From NCBI GenBank assembly GCA_963995505.1, contig OZ023199.1, positions 7,249,906 to 7,313,905 on the forward strand: 64,000 nt of DNA, written 5' to 3'. The translations under genes were made by a program, and so were the position numbers. Of this stretch, positions 59,342 through 64,000 are shown in pieces. Each line of letters opens with the position of its first letter. The stretch's first letter is position 1. This DNA comes from Hypericum androsaemum. Its lineage: Eukaryota; Streptophyta; Magnoliopsida; Malpighiales; Hypericaceae. The notes under the pieces were generated by a model, which made no database searches, was not told the DNA's origin, and saw only the letters and a program-made list of their open reading frames with translations.

Positions 59342-62300
59342 CTAAATATAACTTGGATAAAGATCCTCACCAAATGTGGATGAAGTTGTAGGTTCCTCAC
59401 CAAATGTGGATGAAGTGGTAGGAGCCTGACTACTACCTGACATGAAGTCTTTAGGTTGTTGAAAGTTTCCATTTAGGGGCTTAAATTGCAATGCATCACC
59501 ATAAATGCTAATGTCAGACTCTAGCTCTTTCACAGCAGATTGGCCTTCAAGCATACTAACCACTTCGGACATTTTCGGCCTCAAGGATGGCGCAGCGTTG
59601 GTGCACGATAGACCGACTTTGATCATCTTTGCTGCTTCTTTTTCGTCAAAGTTAGTACCTAATCGGGGGTCCACGATCTCCATTATGTTTCCTTTCTTTT
59701 GCATAACAAATGCCTGCAATTGGAAAAAATTGTACAGGATAAGGAAAGAAGCAAAGCAAAGATAACATGTGTGGTGTTTATGAGAAAATGCAAGAAAAGT
59801 TACCCAGTCAAGAAGGCAAACAAATTCATCTTCTGGCTTGTAAGTTGAAATGCTTTTTCCACTTACAATCTCCAGGGCAACGACTCCGAATGCATAAACA
59901 TCTACTTTATCTGTTAGATATCCCCAAAGTGCATATTCTGGAGCCATATATCCTCTAAAGATAAGAAACAAAGTAAACAACAAGTTAATACTAAGAGGTT
60001 GAAAATGTACATTAGCTCAACGTATTCGTTTCTTACATGGTTCCTGCAACTCGTGTGCTTATGTGAGTGTTCTCTTCTTCATTGAGTTTAGCGAGTCCGA
60101 AATCCGATATTTTAGCATTCATGTCCTTATCAAGAAGAACATTTGTTGCCTTGATATCCCTGTGGACAATCCTCAAGGTAGACTCTTCATGGAGAAAAGT
60201 TAAGCCGGTGGCTACTCCAACACATATCTTAACTCTTGTTTGCCAATCCAATGTTACTCCGCTTTGTTCTTCTGAGTTTTTGGCTGAAGAATCATGGAAA
60301 GTTCAATATAGAATATGGTTCAGTCAAAAAATATTTCAGTTGACAAGAGAAGTAAAAGTAACTAATTTAATGTCTTGAGAAGTACCAAAAAGTAAATGCG
60401 CAAGGCAATTATTTTCCATATACTCATAGACAAGCTGCAAATTGCTGCCTTCAATGCAACATCCATACAGCTTTACAAGATTCGGATGGACAAGACCGGA
60501 TATCATGCCTATTTCGTTCACGAATTCGCGGTTTCCTTGCTTGGACTTGGATGATAGTTGCTTCACCGCTATGAAAGTACCATCTGCTAACTCACCCTTC
60601 ATTCAAAATTCAACATTGAGGGTGCTAGCCAGAATCACACGAATCTCCAGTGTTTAATGACGCACAAACTATGTAAGCACAATTACCTTATAAACCGCTC
60701 CGAAGCCACCTTCTCCGAGCTTATTCATGGGATCAAAGTTTCTTGTGGCTGCTTTAAGTTGTCTCAATGTGAAAGTACCGGTCTGCAGGTCAAGTCCTTG
60801 AAGATCTAGCCGAATTGCCAATAACCAATTTCAAATGTTGTTCAAAAAAGGCATGTTCATAACCAGTGATCTAACAGGCTATAGCTCGTACCTCGTCTCC
60901 TTACGTATCGATCTTGGAAGCAATATTTCCAACAAACTATACCCATCACAAGAACAATCAAACATGCTACTGATCCACCGATTCCAAATATCAAAGGTAC
61001 TTTATTTGATCTTGATTTCACTGGATCGGTAAAAATGATGAGAGGAAACATCATCAAGTATTAGTTAATCTGTTATGATCATGTGATTAATATCATTGAA
61101 ATGGAGTTGTCACTTGTTTTCACCTTCGCAATGTTCTTTGAGGCCTGCAAAAAAAAAAGAAAAAACATGATATCAAGTTTTGAAAAGCTAACTAACGTTT
61201 ATGTTGATCCAAATTATCTTATTGCACCACGAAGTCGGGCTCAATAGTTTCTTCTATAAATGTCGAAAAAAGTATATGTCAAATTAAAATGATAGGAAAA
61301 TAGTGGAAAACTTACTAGAGCATACAGAAATAGCAGAAATAATAGGACCATAGTTTCCCCGAGACGGAACACAAGTAGTCCCTTTTCCAGCCCAGTATAA
61401 ACGGATTTCTAGAGTCCCATCATGAACCATTGTGTTGTTAACCATTAATAGGTGGCTCTTACTGCTTCCATTTGCTTCCTTCCTGATATCAAAATCCTTT
61501 TGCTCTAGTTTTCCCTTCAATAAACAATTCCCAAGTTAGCCTACTTGGTGGGTGTCGGATACCAAAAATATCAACCAAAAAAAATAAAAATACCTGGACG
61601 TATATATGAAATAATCGCCTTCCCACTTTCATGTAACCCTTCTCTTCTGTAAACTGTATCTCAGCGAAATGAAGATGAACATTGTAGTTCCCATTTTTTA
61701 AGCAGTATCCAAAGTATGTCAGCGATAATGGCGACCTCCGAGCGCTGGTATACAATTCAGCATTTGCCATCAACACAGCAGAGGTATTTCCCAATGTGAA
61801 CTTCTCACCTTCTTTGCCATCGTCCATGTAACTGCCGGTGCTACTAAATCCCCAGTGTCCTCCGTCTTTGACGTAGCTTTCCGCGGGGCCCCCGGGGTCC
61901 TGGTCGGCATCGTAGAGGAGGTGTCCGTGCTCATTGGTTACCTTCACTTCCTCACCTCCGCAGTTGATCTGAAATGAATCGTATAGTTTTCCTGCATCGA
62001 AACATACATGTTCAAACCCAAAAGATTCTACCCAGTGACAAAGAAGTTGTTCTAGTTTGTTTCGAAAATGATCTCTTGGGTCCACAATTGTAGTGTTAAA
62101 TGATTGGAGGTCATACTAGCTCAAAAGTCATTCATGCAGAATTCAGAATTCTTGCCAAAGAATACATGTTACCATTTTTTTTAACGGTAAATAATAATTT
62201 TTGAACCGTAGTCAAATTCTTCTATTCTTGTATCATTAGGCCAAATGACATTTGTCTGAAATGTTACGTTGGACACCTCATTAGCAAACAGTTACACAAG

Positions 62301-63961
62301 TGAAGCAACTGAGGCGCAGAGTCAAGTAAGACTATCAAGCTAAACTCAGTCAAGAGAGAAATCCAGATAAACAAAAACTATCCTCTCATACGGAATACAA
62401 GATTGCACCCGCGGACTATCGTATTGCCATTTGCTATATATCTAACCCAATTTCACTTCCTTTGCTAGGTATAATTCAAAGATCAAGAAATTAGATAGGA
62501 AATCATAAGCAAAATCACATTAGATTAAAATTGCATGCATACCTTCAGGACAACTAAGTGGTATGCATGGAAGAAGTCCGCTCCTGCATGAAATATCATC
62601 GACATGATGTAGACATTTAAAACCATTCGACAGATCAAAACTAATTAATGTACAAATCCTATTAGATATATGAGAGAATCCATACATATTTCCTTTCAGA
62701 GATGAGCTTCGGTACGTGTTAATTTCCCTAAATCATTTGCAAAAGTGATTAGCTAGACAGATCAGCAATTCAACATCTACAACTTGAACAATAACTACCT
62801 CTAAAAAAACTTGAACAATACTTAGGAACTCTTACAAATTCTCATTGCAGTTTGATGGCCAAGAAAGATTATTGTAGGATAGATCACTGCATTCAACCAT
62901 TTAGAGCAAAATTCAGAAGAGCATATAATATGGTGAATGAGATGGTGTGAGTACCTTGAAAAAAATAAGAGTCAAATTTATTGTTTTATTGTTTCAAGGA
63001 ACAATTAGCAAATTTGGAAAATTTATTCCTAGGATTTTTCCTCGCGGCCTTTTAATACCGCGTATTCTAGGGTTTTAGGAAGAAATATTGAGATTTCGAT
63101 AAACTTTGAGCCTGTCAGCTCTAGCTTTTCCAATTATCGTTGAAATTTTTGATAATCAAAGATCGTATTTCTAGTATTTTGTGCAATTAATGAACTCGTA
63201 GTTTTCTAACCACATGCTTGTTGCGTCAGAAAATATGATCATGACATTTCTTAAAAGCAAAATTGATCATACAAGGGTAAAGTTCGGGATATTATGAAAG
63301 TTTATAATTTCAAAATTACTTATAGTAATTATGCAATGTAGATCATTTATCATTAGTGGACAAAAAATTTAGTGACCGTAGGATAAAAATTGTAAAAGAT
63401 AGACCATGAACATGCTAGTGGTATAGACCAATAATATATATATAGCTTTTGTCTCTTGTGTTTTAGTGCTAGTATATCCCGAAAACATATTACAAATTTG
63501 TATATACATCCCTGATCCTAAAAGGCTAAACATAAATTACAGAAGAAATCAAATGGAAAACTTTACTTTTTTGTTTTGTCGTTCGACTTCTTCCAAATGT
63601 AATACGTTGTAGTAAAAACTGTTTACATAGATACCATAAGTTTAATCAATCATATCTTAATTAACTTAAAAATTACTTTGTAAATTAAAAATTATTAAAT
63701 ATTTAACTTCAACAAAAGTTGTCGAATATTGCATTGACGAATTCCAAAGTTTTTTTCCTTAAATTACCAAATGAAATTTTATTCAATCAAATGATGTGGT
63801 TGTAAACTAAGAAATACTAGAAGAAAAATCATCAAATCAAACAATACTAAAATAAATATGTACAATAATATTTCATAGAGTTTAGGGATACGAACACATC
63901 TGTTTTTATTTGGCTGAATTGATTCAATACATCTCCAGAGAGGTTATTGCCACTTAGGTAA
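59342..63961 (-). CDS. LRR-malectin receptor-like kinase (subfamily VIII-2 type), 3' part
   Basis: A plasma-membrane receptor Ser/Thr kinase of the At1g53430/At1g07650/At3g14840 kind. Thirteen exons are seen, all with GT-AG borders and matching phases: 63961-63896, 62886-62836, 62727-62686, 62583-62543, 61991-61594, 61514-61316, 61144-61124, 61020-60892, 60805-60687, 60596-60386, 60283-60037, 59954-59804 and 59713-59342. They give 681 residues without a stop. Order: the last LRR ([20 protein letters not shown]), [11 protein letters not shown], a malectin-like domain ([10 protein letters not shown] to [11 protein letters not shown]), one membrane segment ([20 protein letters not shown]), and a kinase domain with [31 protein letters not shown] and [11 protein letters not shown], so an RD kinase with catalytic residues present. 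The first exons (signal peptide, earlier LRRs) lie beyond 64000. The C-terminal tail has a tandem 9-residue repeat ([18 protein letters not shown]). Intact as far as visible; the ligand is unknown. Confidence 0.93.
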
Positions 63962-64000
63962 CTGAAAGGAATAAAAAGAAAATATATATGTTAGAATTTT

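Overview
This window is nuclear DNA of a flowering plant, probably a dicot. The evidence is two spliced plant genes with GT-AG introns, F-box and FAR1-type gene remnants, and dense nested LTR retrotransposons of plant Ty3/gypsy and Ty1/copia types. Only two host genes look intact: a tau-class glutathione S-transferase (24190-25306, +, two exons) and the 3' two thirds of a leucine-rich-repeat/malectin receptor kinase (59342-63961, -, 13 exons seen; the 5' end lies beyond the window). No tRNA, rRNA, CRISPR array or bacterial-type operon was seen.

Layout. 1-2.84 kb: 3' ends of two Ty3/gypsy elements, one apparently nested in the other. 3.83-15.53 kb: a Ty1/copia array, LTR-internal-LTR-internal-LTR, flanked as a whole by one 5-bp target duplication (gccgg). 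Both internal copies are broken, but in different places. 15.5-23.9 kb: gene-poor DNA with minisatellites, a 175-bp tandem duplication, inverted-repeat elements and a hAT-type element nested in another inverted-repeat element. 24-25.4 kb: the GST gene, with a TATA box upstream and a 22-bp minisatellite further upstream. 25.5-27.1 kb: a probable solo LTR.

27.7-39.1 kb is a multi-level nest. A minus-strand copia gag remnant is separated from its probable primer-binding site by a plus-strand Ty3/gypsy element (28.55-39.04 kb). That gypsy element was entered in its gag gene by a minus-strand Athila-like gag+protease element (29523-34877, duplication ttgat). Its 3' LTR was entered by a Mutator-like element (37835-38835, 9-bp duplication) carrying a piece of a respiratory burst oxidase (Rboh) gene.

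39.4-45.3 kb holds more Athila-like LTR and 3' sequence in both orientations and a copia RT/RNase H fragment. 45.4-51 kb is a decayed, intron-rich locus whose best matches are Ulp1-like cysteine protease segments, present twice. A degenerate ~20-22 bp minisatellite (atgccattt...gatataac) sits in its presumed introns and elsewhere in the window. 51.13-52.73 kb is a solo LTR with a clean 5-bp duplication. 52.7-55.8 kb holds a duplicated pair of F-box pseudogenes (At1g67623/At2g35280-like by my recognition). 55.87-56.49 kb is a hAT-type MITE with an 8-bp duplication. 57.7-58.3 kb is a FAR1-related fragment. The receptor kinase follows.

Family names come from reading translations and motifs by eye; no database search was run. 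The genes do not form a pathway. Transposition, unequal recombination and C-to-T decay of elements explain most of the window.
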